Below are positions 40,410-49,209 of a DNA stretch of 64,000 nt, in pieces. Origin of the DNA: JBHIBD01 sp046758865 (lineage in GTDB: Bacteria; Planctomycetota; Brocadiia; Brocadiales; Bathyanammoxibiaceae); contig JBHIBD010000001.1 of NCBI GenBank assembly GCA_046758865.1, forward strand, positions 30,377 to 94,376. Reading direction: 5' to 3'. A program made the position numbers and the translations under genes. Positions within the stretch are counted from its first letter, which is position 1. The number at the start of each line of letters is the position of its first letter. The notes under the pieces were generated by a model. The model was not told the DNA's origin. It ran no database searches and worked only from the letters and a program-made list of their open reading frames with translations.

Positions 40410-42347
40410 TTATGTTGCAGAGATATCAGATTCTGTTCTAAGGGGAAGAGTTATCTTGAACGTCGTACCTTTTCCGACGGTGCTCGTCACCTCTATGTTG
40501 CCTTCCACCTGTGTAACCAGATTGTAAACGATGCTCAATCCGAGTCCTGTGCCCTTACCTACATCTTTTGTAGTAAAAAACGGGTCAAAGACCCTCTTTA
40601 AATCTTCTTCTGGGATGCCCACACCCGTATCACTTATTTCGGCACAGACCGTTTGCCCTTGCTGGTAGGTTTTAATATGTATTTCTCCATACTCGGGGAT
40701 TGCGTGGGTCGCATTTACAAGCAGGTTTGTAAATATCTGGGCAAGGTAGTGAGGATAACACAGTATCCGTGGGAGTTCGGCATAATCCTTCGTTATCTTT
40801 GCCTTGTGTTTGAGTTCGTGCCATGCAATCCTTAGAGCAGCTTCCATTGTTTTGTTTATGTCAACGTAGTCAAGTCTATCCTGTCCGGGATGCGAAAACT
40901 CAGATACCGCAGAAATCGTCCTACGTATCTGCTCTGTTCCCACCTTGGAGTCTTCCAGACAGGCCTTCATTTCCTCTAATGTGGGAAGAAGCTTTTTCTT
41001 ATCTATTTGCTGCTCCTTGATGGAAATAATGTCCATAATGTAATCCTTCATCAGTTCGGCGTTATTTATGATATAGCTCAAAGGATTATTTATCTCATGA
41101 GCAATCCCTGAGGCAAGTGTGCCGAGGGACGACATCTTTTCTGCCTGAAATAGCTGTTTTTGCGTCCTTCTTAGCTCTTCCTCCCTGCGTGCTCTTTCTT
41201 CTGTATAATCCTTTAGCTTCTTGGTCATGGCGTTAAAGGAAAGGCTCAGGTCTCGGAGTTCGTCCTTCCGCTTTAGTTCTATCTTGTGGTCCAGGTTGCC
41301 TCTGGCTATTGTTTCCGTGCCATCCTTGAGTTTCTTGATGGTGGCACTCATGTTCTTTGAGACAAAAAAGGAGACCAAGAACGCCATGAGAGCTACCGAG
41401 GAGTTGAGGATAATAAATAAATTTCGTATCCTGGCAAGAGGCGCAAATGCAACCTTGTAGTCTCTCTCGGCCAAGACCACCCAACCTGTCTCTTTAACAG
41501 GCACTGCTGCACCCAGTACACGACGCCCCCAGGGGTTCTTATATGTGTCAATCACGTCCCTGTTTTCTACTAATGCCTTTTCGGTTACAGACGTCTCTGC
41601 AATCTCTATCGGATACGTACCCATTGGATTGCCTGACGCCGCAAGTATAAACTTATCCTTGTTTGAAATATAAATGTAGTCTTGACCCCTGTGTTTGGTT
41701 TCTTCGCCAGGGGGATTGGTACCAAGCACTATAGTATCCAGCAATACATCTATCGAGACTCTATTAGCGATAACACCGATCGGCGTATGTAGATGTTTGT
41801 CGGTAAGTAAGATAGAGAACACAAGGTCTGGTTCACTAGCACCCCCTTCTGGCACTGTCTCTCTACTAAAAAGGGGCCCGGTTTGCTCAAAGTGGAGAAA
41901 TGGCTGTATAAAATACTGCTCTCCTGAGGCATCCTTCCCTACTTGAGCCTCAGATGTCGAGGCAAGCACTTTTCCCGTAGTGTCTATGACAAAGACTTCG
42001 AGAATATTTGGGTCCAAGCTCCTCTTGTTCACCTCCAGGTGCTTATTCAGGTCTCTCCTTACAGTCTCTATATCTGCGCCTGGGAGCGACAGTGCCCTAA
42101 TAGAATCCCTGATGAACCCGTCCGAACCAAAACCCACAATCCTGGTCAGGTTCTTGTCCAGGAGGTATTCTATACTTTTTTGAATACCCCTGGCCTCCAT
42201 CTGCAGCTCACTAAACACGTCTTGCTTGATTTGGCCCCTAACGAAGAAGTAGCAGACCGTACCTGCAATCGTCAATGGCACCAGCGCAATCAACATGAAC
42301 CAGCACAGCTGGTTTACACCAAAACGTGTGAGAATCTTCTTGGGCAT
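40410..42347 (-). CDS. Sensor histidine kinase with periplasmic Cache-like domain
   Basis: The 645-residue kinase has TM1 at about 14-36, a periplasmic domain of about 265 residues with Cache-type features (FVIDTTGKVLASTS, YIYISNKDKFILAASGN), and TM2 at about 309-330. A HAMP domain (about 331-385) and a short coiled coil follow. The HisKA H-box is GIAHEINNPLS with His417, and the HATPase has N-box NLLVNATHAI (541-550), DTGVGIP (573-579), FDPFFTTK (587-594) and GKGTGLGLSI. It is the only sensor kinase in the window. The haem protein gene upstream and regulator downstream share its strand and close spacing. Confidence 0.88.
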   Translation of the reverse strand: MPKKILTRFGVNQLCWFMLIALVPLTIAGTVCYFFVRGQIKQDVFSELQMEARGIQKSIEYLLDKNLTRIVGFGSDGFIRDSIRALSLPGADIETVRRDLNKHLEVNKRSLDPNILEVFVIDTTGKVLASTSEAQVGKDASGEQYFIQPFLHFEQTGPLFSRETVPEGGASEPDLVFSILLTDKHLHTPIGVIANRVSIDVLLDTIVLGTNPPGEETKHRGQDYIYISNKDKFILAASGNPMGTYPIEIAETSVTEKALVENRDVIDTYKNPWGRRVLGAAVPVKETGWVVLAERDYKVAFAPLARIRNLFIILNSSVALMAFLVSFFVSKNMSATIKKLKDGTETIARGNLDHKIELKRKDELRDLSLSFNAMTKKLKDYTEERARREEELRRTQKQLFQAEKMSSLGTLASGIAHEINNPLSYIINNAELMKDYIMDIISIKEQQIDKKKLLPTLEEMKACLEDSKVGTEQIRRTISAVSEFSHPGQDRLDYVDINKTMEAALRIAWHELKHKAKITKDYAELPRILCYPHYLAQIFTNLLVNATHAIPEYGEIHIKTYQQGQTVCAEISDTGVGIPEEDLKRVFDPFFTTKDVGKGTGLGLSIVYNLVTQVEGNIEVTSTVGKGTTFKITLPLRTESDISAT

Positions 42348-42406
42348 CTAGCCCTTCAATTAATACAGGTTACACAAAAATTTCTACTTTATATGAAATA
42401 TGAACC

Positions 42407-43051
42407 TCAAGGAACAAGCCACTCTGTTATTGGGATTGTAATACTTATACCCCCACGCAGGTCACCCTCCTTGTACCCCAGTGCCTCATCAGTGGCATAA
42501 TACTTCTTGATGTATGCCCTGATCTCCGGGGGCATGACCTCAGGAACGGAATGGCACAATAAGCATTCCTTCTCCATATACAGAGGTTTCATGTAGCGAT
42601 AAACATCCTTATTCCCCACCTTGGTTATTTCCCCAAAGCTCTTTCTCGTCTCATTCTTTTCAAGTATCCCGAGCGCCTTTACTTCCCACTCGTCGGGCTT
42701 ATTTTTGGGATTTCTAACCTTTAGGGCCGTCTGCTTCACCTTGTATCCTGTCCTGAGGCTGAAATCGTTGGCAACATGGCTCCCGACAATCGCTGGCACA
42801 AAACCCTTGAAATAGTAGTTCCCTGTCTCGGGGTCTCGGTTTATGAGCTCCTGGTTCTTTGCAATGACATTACGGACGGAGGCAAGCATCGTAGCGCTTA
42901 TATCAGCAAAACGTTCATATATCCTCTCTATCTCCCCCCTAGGTTCATCCCAAGACTCTATGTCTTCTCCACCTGCGCTGACGCCTAATGGTGTTGCCAG
43001 ACCGAAGTAAAGTACCATCAAACATAGAATAACACAAAACTCATTGCGCAT
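42407..43051 (-). CDS. Periplasmic c-type haem protein of the DUF3365 (Tll0287-like) family
   Basis: The 214-residue protein has a signal peptide (FCVILCLMVLYFGLATPLGVSA) and a single c-type haem motif CLLCH (Cys163, Cys166, His167). The block after it, VMPPEIRAYIKKYYATDEAL then YKEGDLRGGISITIPI, marks the DUF3365/Tll0287-like sensor-type haem domain. ATG at 43051 has GAGGAGGG about ten bases before it. It precedes the histidine kinase gene by 59 bases, so an extracytoplasmic redox or gas signal presented to the kinase is a reasonable inference. Confidence 0.8.
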   Translation of the reverse strand: MRNEFCVILCLMVLYFGLATPLGVSAGGEDIESWDEPRGEIERIYERFADISATMLASVRNVIAKNQELINRDPETGNYYFKGFVPAIVGSHVANDFSLRTGYKVKQTALKVRNPKNKPDEWEVKALGILEKNETRKSFGEITKVGNKDVYRYMKPLYMEKECLLCHSVPEVMPPEIRAYIKKYYATDEALGYKEGDLRGGISITIPITEWLVP

Positions 43052-43394
43052 TATAGAATATCCCTCCTCATTGGGACTCCGTTGTAAACAAACGCCCCTT
43101 CGTCCAAAACTTCTTCATAAATGGCAGGATACTAACAAATCGTTCTACCTCTTTTCTCCTAAAGAGATCGAAACATGGTAAGGTTTAGGAGTAATAGGCA
43201 TCGTGAACCTAATCTCAGTACAACTAAAAATATCCTATAATGCTACTCAAGCAGAGTCAATGATAATCTCCATGAGAGGGGATAGGTACTACAGAAACAA
43301 ATTTTCCCTGTGGCAGGCTTTCTGTTACGTTGAGGCTGACACTACAGAATGACTTTAGCAACAACTACTTGCCAAGTGACTCACCTTAGGCGGG
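43052..43394. other. Non-coding gap upstream of the haem-sensor operon
   Basis: The 343 bases lie between the end of frr and the start of the DUF3365 gene, both on the minus strand. I see no gene, tRNA or clear terminator. A strong GAGGAGGG ribosome-binding site for the downstream gene is at about 43060-43067. The promoter of the haem-sensor operon should lie here, but no convincing -35/-10 pair stands out. Several short direct repeats are too weak to list. Confidence 0.4.
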
Positions 43395-43955
43395 TTAAAA
43401 CTTCATTATCTCTTTGGTCTTTCTGTCTAAAGTCTGGTTAATCTTCTTCTCATAATCGTGGGTTAGGTCTTGTATCTTATCTCTGGCCCTACGGGCATCA
43501 TCCTCAGTGAGTATAGAGTCCTTCTCCTCCTTATCTATATGCTTGTTTGCCTCTCTACGGGCATTTCTTATAGCGACTTTGGTAGCTTCAGAGAGTTCTT
43601 TAGTTTGGGAAGCCAGCTTCTTCCTCCGCTCCTCACTGAGCGGTGGGAGATTAATGCGGATGCATCTTCCATCACTCTGAGGATTAAGGCCCAAATCAGA
43701 TTGTAGTATGGCCTTTTCTATCTCTTTTAATATAGAAGGGTCGTAGGGCTTTATCACGATGGCTTGAGGTTCGGGCACGGCTATAGAAGCAAGTTGCTTT
43801 AGTGGTGTAGCTGTGCCGTAGTAGCCAATCTCTATATTCTCAACGAGACCAGGGCTTGCACGGCCGGTGCGTATACCCTTCAGTTCCTCTTCCAACACAC
43901 CCAGGGTCTTCTCCATCTTCTTTTTGGTCCCCAGAATAATTTCTTCACTGCTCAT
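43395..43955 (-). CDS. frr: Ribosome recycling factor
   Basis: The 186-residue protein is the usual length of RRF, which with EF-G splits the post-termination ribosome. It shows the expected order: KKMEKTLGVLEEELKGIRTGRA, TPLKQLASIAVPEPQAIVIKPYDPS, GRCIRINLPPLSEERRKKL, and the C-terminal helix hairpin. ATG at 43955 overlaps the pyrH stop by four bases. It closes the rpsB-tsf-pyrH-frr set, the widespread bacterial order. Confidence 0.96.
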   Translation of the reverse strand: MSSEEIILGTKKKMEKTLGVLEEELKGIRTGRASPGLVENIEIGYYGTATPLKQLASIAVPEPQAIVIKPYDPSILKEIEKAILQSDLGLNPQSDGRCIRINLPPLSEERRKKLASQTKELSEATKVAIRNARREANKHIDKEEKDSILTEDDARRARDKIQDLTHDYEKKINQTLDRKTKEIMKF

Positions 43956-44671
43956 CTCTTATCACTTTCACCCCCAATAAATGTACCTATAGGTTCACCC
44001 TCAATAACCTTCCTGATATTATGCTGTGTCTTTAGTTTGAATATGATTATAGGCAAGCTGTTCTCCCTACAGAGGGTAATGGCTGCTGGGTCAAAGAGGG
44101 TCTTGAAACTACCGTCAAGTACCTGGTTATAGGTCAGCCTATCAAAGAGCTTGGCGTTGGAATCTATCTCCGGATCGGCTGAATACACACCTTCAACCTT
44201 TGTTGCCTTTAGTAGGACATCTACCTCAAGCTCCAGTGCCTTTATAGCGGCCGCACTATCTGTGGTGAGGTAGGGGTTTCCCGTGCCTCCTGCCAGTATA
44301 ACGACACTTCCTTCGTCCAGGTACCTCTTACAGTTTCGTCTGTTGTAAGGTTCAATCAGTTCATATATCTCAAGCACGCTCTGAGTGGCGGTTTTAATCC
44401 CTATTCTCTCCAAGGCGTCCTGAAGCACTAAGGCATTTATGACAGTGGCGACCATGCCCGCATAGTCTGCCTGGGCTCGGCTTGTCCCCAACTTTGAAAG
44501 CTCGGAACCTCTGACGATATTACCGCCACCCACCACAAGGGCTAACTTTGCTGAGACGGCGGCGGCGGCTATCTCCCGTGCTATAAAATTTACGCTGTCG
44601 GTATCAATACCGGCACCAAACTCTTCTCCACTTATCTTTATTACCGCCCTATTGTATTTGACCTTTGGCAT
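43952..44671 (-). CDS. pyrH: UMP kinase
   Basis: The 239-residue amino-acid-kinase-fold enzyme phosphorylates UMP to UDP with ATP. Motifs: RAVIKISGEEF at the start, VVGGGNIVRGSEL, RAQADYAGMVATVINALVLQD, ILAGGTGNPYLTTDSAAA and ATKVEGVYSADP. Length is normal. It lies 34 bases after tsf and overlaps frr by four bases. Confidence 0.96.
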   Translation of the reverse strand: MPKVKYNRAVIKISGEEFGAGIDTDSVNFIAREIAAAAVSAKLALVVGGGNIVRGSELSKLGTSRAQADYAGMVATVINALVLQDALERIGIKTATQSVLEIYELIEPYNRRNCKRYLDEGSVVILAGGTGNPYLTTDSAAAIKALELEVDVLLKATKVEGVYSADPEIDSNAKLFDRLTYNQVLDGSFKTLFDPAAITLCRENSLPIIIFKLKTQHNIRKVIEGEPIGTFIGGESDKR

Positions 44672-44705
44672 AAGAAGGTCGGCCGATCCAGTCTTTAATT
44701 ACTTC

Positions 44706-45293
44706 TTACTGCCCAACCTCAAACCTTGCAAATCGATTCACCCGTACATTTTCTCCCAACTTGGCAATACATGCGGTGATGATGTCCCTAACGGTCTGGC
44801 TCTCATCCTTTATAAATGGTTGTTCCAAAAGGCATTTTTCCTTATAAAATGCCTCAAGTTTTCCTTGGACTATCTTCTCCACCATCTGCGGAGGCTTGTC
44901 AGAGACTGCGCGCTGAAATTCCGCCTTCTTCTCATCCACGATCTCAGCAGGCACATCCTCCCTGGAAAGGGCCAAGGGATTAGTAGCTGCAATTTGCATG
45001 CAGAGGTCCCTCAAGAGCTGCTCGACTGTTTCATTTTTTGCCACGAAATCTGTCTCACAGTTAACCTCCACCAGAACACCTATCCTACCGTTGAAATGTA
45101 TGTAAGATCCCACACGGCCCTCGTTGGTGGCGCGGGTACCCTTTTTTTCAGCGACACGGTAGCCCTTTTTCCTGAGTATCTCAGCGGCCCTGTCGAAATC
45201 ACCACCTGTTTTCTCCAGCGCATTTTTACAGTCTAATATGCCTGCACCTGTCTTCTCTCTCAGTGTCTTTATACTTTCTGTGTCTACGGGCAT
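44706..45293 (-). CDS. tsf: Elongation factor Ts (short form)
   Basis: The 195-residue protein is the nucleotide exchange factor for EF-Tu. It has LREKTGAGILDCKNALEK at the N-terminus, the conserved CETDFVAKN, LEQPFIKDESQTV, and a C-terminal RVNRFARFEVGQ. It is shorter than the 283-residue E. coli form; short Ts proteins with one dimerisation lobe occur in several phyla, including Planctomycetota and cyanobacteria. It follows rpsB by 40 bases in a conserved pair. Confidence 0.95.
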   Translation of the reverse strand: MPVDTESIKTLREKTGAGILDCKNALEKTGGDFDRAAEILRKKGYRVAEKKGTRATNEGRVGSYIHFNGRIGVLVEVNCETDFVAKNETVEQLLRDLCMQIAATNPLALSREDVPAEIVDEKKAEFQRAVSDKPPQMVEKIVQGKLEAFYKEKCLLEQPFIKDESQTVRDIITACIAKLGENVRVNRFARFEVGQ

Positions 45294-45333
45294 TCACCAA
45301 TCCCCTTCTGCCTCGTTACACGTTCAGTAGATT

Positions 45334-46053
45334 CTAAGGTTGGCCAACTTCTTGATGACTGACAACAGGCACACTGGGCCTACCATCCAGAATTGCGTCT
45401 GTCATCTTAGAGAGAAATACCTCGATCGACCTCATAGCGTCATCGTTTCCAGGAACACATATGTCTACCAGGTCTGGGTCACAGTCTGTATCTGTAAGGC
45501 AGATAGTGGGAATACCAAGCTTGTTGGCCTCTTTTACGGCCGTTATCTCTCTGGTTGGATCAACCACTATAATGGCTCCCGGTAGCTCCATTATATTTCT
45601 TATACCTTCTAGGTTCTTTTTAAGTTTTTTAGCTTCCCGATTTAAGGAGGATATCATCTTTTTGCTATATTCATTAACAGCATCGCTGGAGAGGAGTTCT
45701 TCCAGCTCCTTTAGGTACTTGAGTCTAAGGCGTATGGTATTGAAGTTGGTTAAAGTGCCGCCCAGCCACCTTTCGTTTACATAGTGCATCCCTGCTCGCT
45801 GGGCCTCACGGGCAACGGTGTCACGCGCCTGCCATTTGGTGCCCACAAAGAGGACATCCTTGCCTGTTGCAGACAGCTTTGTCAGAAATTTATAAGCCGT
45901 TATAAGACCCCTCAGCGTCTCTCTTAAGTCAATAATATGTATCAAATTATGCCTGCCAAAAATGTAGGGCTTCATTTTGGGATTCCACCGCGAGGTCCTA
46001 TGACCGAAGTGGAACCCAGCTCTTATCAATTCCTCGAGCGTAACTACCGGCAA
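45334..46053 (-). CDS. rpsB: 30S ribosomal protein S2
   Basis: The 239-residue protein has GFHFGHRTSRWNPKMKPYIF at the N-terminus, HIIDLRETLRGL, FVGTKWQARD, HYVNERWLGGTLTNF, and PGAIIVVDPTREITAVKEAN, a full-length S2. It is the first gene of the rpsB-tsf-pyrH-frr block, with a promoter-like element at 46095-46122. Confidence 0.97.
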   Translation of the reverse strand: MPVVTLEELIRAGFHFGHRTSRWNPKMKPYIFGRHNLIHIIDLRETLRGLITAYKFLTKLSATGKDVLFVGTKWQARDTVAREAQRAGMHYVNERWLGGTLTNFNTIRLRLKYLKELEELLSSDAVNEYSKKMISSLNREAKKLKKNLEGIRNIMELPGAIIVVDPTREITAVKEANKLGIPTICLTDTDCDPDLVDICVPGNDDAMRSIEVFLSKMTDAILDGRPSVPVVSHQEVGQP

Positions 46054-46094
46054 AGTTCTCTCCTATAAACGTATGCGAGAATTGAAAAAGGTTG

Positions 46095-46122
46095 AATTTA
46101 GCACAAATATCAAAAATGTCAA
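46095..46122 (-). promoter_or_regulatory. Promoter for the rpsB operon
   Basis: On the minus strand TTGACA (46122-46117), a 16-base spacer and TAAATT (46100-46095) lie about 40-70 bases before the rpsB ATG at 46053. The -35 element overlaps the last codons of the radical SAM gene. The arrangement is a good sigma-70-type match, and a strong promoter is expected for rpsB. Confidence 0.55.
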
Positions 46123-47360
46123 GACAATGCGCCTACCTTATTTTCTGTGCTTACGGCAGGAATGTCGGCAGGGATGGATTCGATGGGTATGGGCAGTTTT
46201 GGATTGGATGGAAGGGGGTCTATGTACTTCCTCCGATACGCCTTGCTCTGCATCCTGCAACTTGGGAAGCGGCGGTTGAAATCAGGATGAGTTACCATCT
46301 TCTTCCATATTGCCTGTATAGGCATGTCCCTCACGTTACCGAAGTTTATCGGATTAAAGTCACAGGGATTTATATCACCATACGCCGTCATATAAAACTG
46401 AGAATGAGCACCATAGCAGCCCACACCCAGGGGGGAGTTTATAAGTGCCATGGCGTTTACTCCCATGGGCGTGGCCTCGTAATACCTCTTAGCCAGGGCA
46501 ATGACCGCCTTCCTCTCGGCAGGGGTAAGAATCTTGGAGGTATCTTTGAGGTATCTCCCCGATGGGATACAATCAAAAATAGTAACCTCAGAAAAGCCCT
46601 CTTTATTTGCTATCTGGAGCAGTCTTTCCAGATGGCCCTCCACGAGATTTTCATGGGTAGCATAGGTTGAGATGCCTGTAAGTATACCCACCTCCCTGGC
46701 AAGTCCTGCACCTTTAAAGGCCTTCTCGTAGCAACCCACCACCTTTCGGAACTCATCGTGTAAGACTGCCTCACTGTGGTCTATTGATATATTCAATGAA
46801 AACAGCCCGGCTTTCTTCAGCTTCTTGACGTTTTCTTCTGTAAGGAGGAGTCCATTTGTAAAAATCATAACAACTGCCTTGGATTTATCCACATACTCAA
46901 TCAATTCGTATAAATCTTCCCTCAGCATGGGCTCCCCACCCACATAGATAATAAGGCTTGCACCTAGGTCTAGGGCACCGTCCACCACCCTTTTTATCTC
47001 GTCTACACTTAGCTCCTCTTTGGTAGGGTCCTTGAAGGGGTCTGCGCTGCAGTGTATGCACTGGCACTGGCACTTGTGAGTGATAGCCAGGTTTGCTGTC
47101 ACAGGGAAGGCCATCTTTTCCAGCATCATCCTCACCTTTCTGGTTAAAAAGCGCATCCCTGCGGGTGATGGATGTGGAGGGTTGTACAGATTATAAACAT
47201 TCTTGCCGTCTACCTTGGCAATAACCTTTAGAGAGTTAACCTTGTGAAAGAACTGTTGTACGAAGGGTTGTAACATGTCGCCAAGGTAACCACCAGCCCT
47301 CCCGAACACCTTACCGTTGAGCATTTCGGCCTCTACATGGAAAAAATCATACGTATCCAT
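46119..47360 (-). CDS. Radical SAM/SPASM-like protein
   Basis: The 413-residue protein has the radical SAM cluster CQCQCIHC near residue 95 (HKCQCQCIHCSAD), YVGGEPMLREDL, and FTNGLLLTEENV. A C-terminal region has GVGCYGAHSQFYMTAYGDIN with PCDFNPINFGNV and FPSCR, typical of SPASM-like ends. It lies between a Gfo/Idh-type oxidoreductase gene (four-base gap) and rpsB. Domain order resembles maturases and cofactor-modifying enzymes (PqqE/MoaA-like), but no peptide substrate is visible nearby. The function is unknown. Confidence 0.75.
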   Translation of the reverse strand: MDTYDFFHVEAEMLNGKVFGRAGGYLGDMLQPFVQQFFHKVNSLKVIAKVDGKNVYNLYNPPHPSPAGMRFLTRKVRMMLEKMAFPVTANLAITHKCQCQCIHCSADPFKDPTKEELSVDEIKRVVDGALDLGASLIIYVGGEPMLREDLYELIEYVDKSKAVVMIFTNGLLLTEENVKKLKKAGLFSLNISIDHSEAVLHDEFRKVVGCYEKAFKGAGLAREVGILTGISTYATHENLVEGHLERLLQIANKEGFSEVTIFDCIPSGRYLKDTSKILTPAERKAVIALAKRYYEATPMGVNAMALINSPLGVGCYGAHSQFYMTAYGDINPCDFNPINFGNVRDMPIQAIWKKMVTHPDFNRRFPSCRMQSKAYRRKYIDPLPSNPKLPIPIESIPADIPAVSTENKVGALS

Positions 47361-47364
47361 TCAA

Positions 47365-48390
47365 CTAGGCTCCCTGCATAACCCTCAGGTTCTCTTCTAT
47401 TCTCTCAAGCACTTCAGTAGCCACCCTCAAGGCCTTCAGGCCCTCTTTTCCAGAGACCGTCGGCCCCCTGTCCTTCAACACGCAATCTACAAAACTCTCC
47501 AGCTCCATTTTTAGCGGCTCCTGCTCATTCTCCATCCTTATATGTTTAATCTCCAAGAGGTCGCCGAAGTCATAACCTTTTAAGTCAATAAGGCTCTTCG
47601 CATCTAGTCCACGCAGGTTTAGCGAATCAACAGTAAGCTCTGGAGCTTTCTTGTAAATTATAGCCTCTTGTTTCTCGTAATCCAGTGAAATATATACGTT
47701 CTCTGAAAACAGGCGAATCTTCCTCATGGGCCTGAAGGATACACGACTTGCAGTAACATTTGCCACACAGCCGTTCTCAAAGGTTATCCTGGCATTGGCT
47801 ACGTCTTCTTTGGAAGAGATGATGCGTGTGCCCACTGCCTCTACCTTCTTTACAGGGGATTTAGCAAGGTGAAGTATTATATCAATGTCATGCACCATTA
47901 GGTCAAGGACTACACCGATATCCTTTGCGCGGAAGTTAAAGTTAGAAAGCCTGTGGCACTCTATAAACCTTGGAACCATGGGATATTCTTCCACAGCCTT
48001 GAACACGGGATTGAAGCGCTCCACATAGCCTACCTGTAAGATGGTATCGTTCTTCAAGCTGAGGTCCACCAGGGCCTCTGCCTCCCCAAGGTCTCCAGCC
48101 ATGGGTTTCTCTAGCATTACCGGTACACCTTTGTTTAAGAAGTAAGAGGCTATGTCGTAGTGGGTGCTGGTTGGTACTACTACGCTAACAGCCGACACCT
48201 TGTCGCCTACTTCCTCTGCACTAGAATAAAAATGCGTACCCAGCTGCTTTGCGACTGTCTCTCCCAGCCCTGTGTCAACGTCTACTACTCCAACAAGCTC
48301 TACATTGGGGAGTTGGGAATAGACTCTAGCATGCTCCTTACCCAGGTGACCGACGCCTATAACCGCTATTTTGAGTCTTTGCTCAGCCAT
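47365..48390 (-). CDS. Gfo/Idh/MocA-family NAD(P)-dependent oxidoreductase
   Basis: The N-terminal Rossmann fold has KIAVIGVGHLGKEHARVY and VELVGVVDVD. The dinucleotide loop VPTSTHYDIASYFLNKGVPV and the catalytic EKPMAGDLGEAEALV (the EKP lysine) follow. The C-terminal domain is shorter than in many members. Start: ATG at 48390, with GTG at 48393 as an alternative. It lies three bases after lpxA. In some bacteria a similar enzyme (GnnA) next to lpxA oxidises UDP-GlcNAc for lipid A with diamino sugar, but its partner GnnB is not seen here, so that assignment is tentative. Confidence 0.75.
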   Translation of the reverse strand: MAEQRLKIAVIGVGHLGKEHARVYSQLPNVELVGVVDVDTGLGETVAKQLGTHFYSSAEEVGDKVSAVSVVVPTSTHYDIASYFLNKGVPVMLEKPMAGDLGEAEALVDLSLKNDTILQVGYVERFNPVFKAVEEYPMVPRFIECHRLSNFNFRAKDIGVVLDLMVHDIDIILHLAKSPVKKVEAVGTRIISSKEDVANARITFENGCVANVTASRVSFRPMRKIRLFSENVYISLDYEKQEAIIYKKAPELTVDSLNLRGLDAKSLIDLKGYDFGDLLEIKHIRMENEQEPLKMELESFVDCVLKDRGPTVSGKEGLKALRVATEVLERIEENLRVMQGA

Positions 48391-48393
48391 CAC

Positions 48394-49209
48394 TTACATT
48401 TTTTGGGAATTCCTCAGTATCTCCCTATACCTGCCGCACTTGCCCTTCATGGTGTTTCTCATAAAATTGAGCAGCGTCTTTACTTCCGAGGTGAGTTCGT
48501 CCTGTCTCCCCAACTCCTCAAGAACCTTGCCCTGGTCCAGGACTTCTGGCCGGCGAAAGATCTTATGAAAGGCCTCCCTGATTGACTCTATTTGCTCACG
48601 CGAGAAACCAGACCTCTCAAGGCCAACTACGTTGACCTGGCGCACGCGCGAAGGGTTCCCCTCCACCAGCATAAAGGGGGGTACATCCTGCACAATCCTT
48701 GTAAGACCTCCCACATAAGCGTACTGGCCTATCGTCGTGAAGGGCTGTACCCCTACCAAGCCCATGAGCTTTGCATTGCTTTCCACCCTTACGTGCCCTC
48801 CTAAAAGGACGTTGTTTGCCAGAAGCACACCATTGTCAATCTCGCAGTCGTGGGCGACATGTGAGCAGGCCATAAATAGATTGTCATTACCTATTTTGGT
48901 TAGACCGCCCCCTACCACCGTTCCTGTATTAATAGTTACACACTCTCTTATAACGTTGCGGTCGCCTATCTCTAGTCTTGTGTCCTCACCCTTGTGCTTT
49001 AGATCCTGCGGTTCTGTACCCAGGGCTGTTCCTGGATATACTCTGTTCTCTCTGCCAAGAGAGGCGTGTCCCGTTATAGTGACATTATTTTTTATGATGG
49101 TGCCATCACCAATCTTTACATACTCATCGATAAAGGAAAATGCTCCTATTTCAACATCTCTGCCCAGCTCTGCGTCGGGATGTACTTGGGCCGTTGGGTG
49201 TATATTCAT
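48394..49209 (-). CDS. lpxA: Acyl-ACP:UDP-GlcNAc O-acyltransferase
   Basis: LpxA adds the first acyl chain of lipid A. The 271-residue protein consists of a left-handed beta-helix of hexapeptide repeats (IHPTAQVHPDAELG, VEIGAFSFIDEYVKIG, and so on). The catalytic His lies in ACSHVAHDCEI (His120), and a C-terminal helical domain follows (SREQIESIREAFHKIFRR). The GTVVGGGLTKIG turn and LMGLVGVQPFTTIG follow the family. The ATG start overlaps the lpxC stop by four bases. Confidence 0.95.
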   Translation of the reverse strand: MNIHPTAQVHPDAELGRDVEIGAFSFIDEYVKIGDGTIIKNNVTITGHASLGRENRVYPGTALGTEPQDLKHKGEDTRLEIGDRNVIRECVTINTGTVVGGGLTKIGNDNLFMACSHVAHDCEIDNGVLLANNVLLGGHVRVESNAKLMGLVGVQPFTTIGQYAYVGGLTRIVQDVPPFMLVEGNPSRVRQVNVVGLERSGFSREQIESIREAFHKIFRRPEVLDQGKVLEELGRQDELTSEVKTLLNFMRNTMKGKCGRYREILRNSQKM

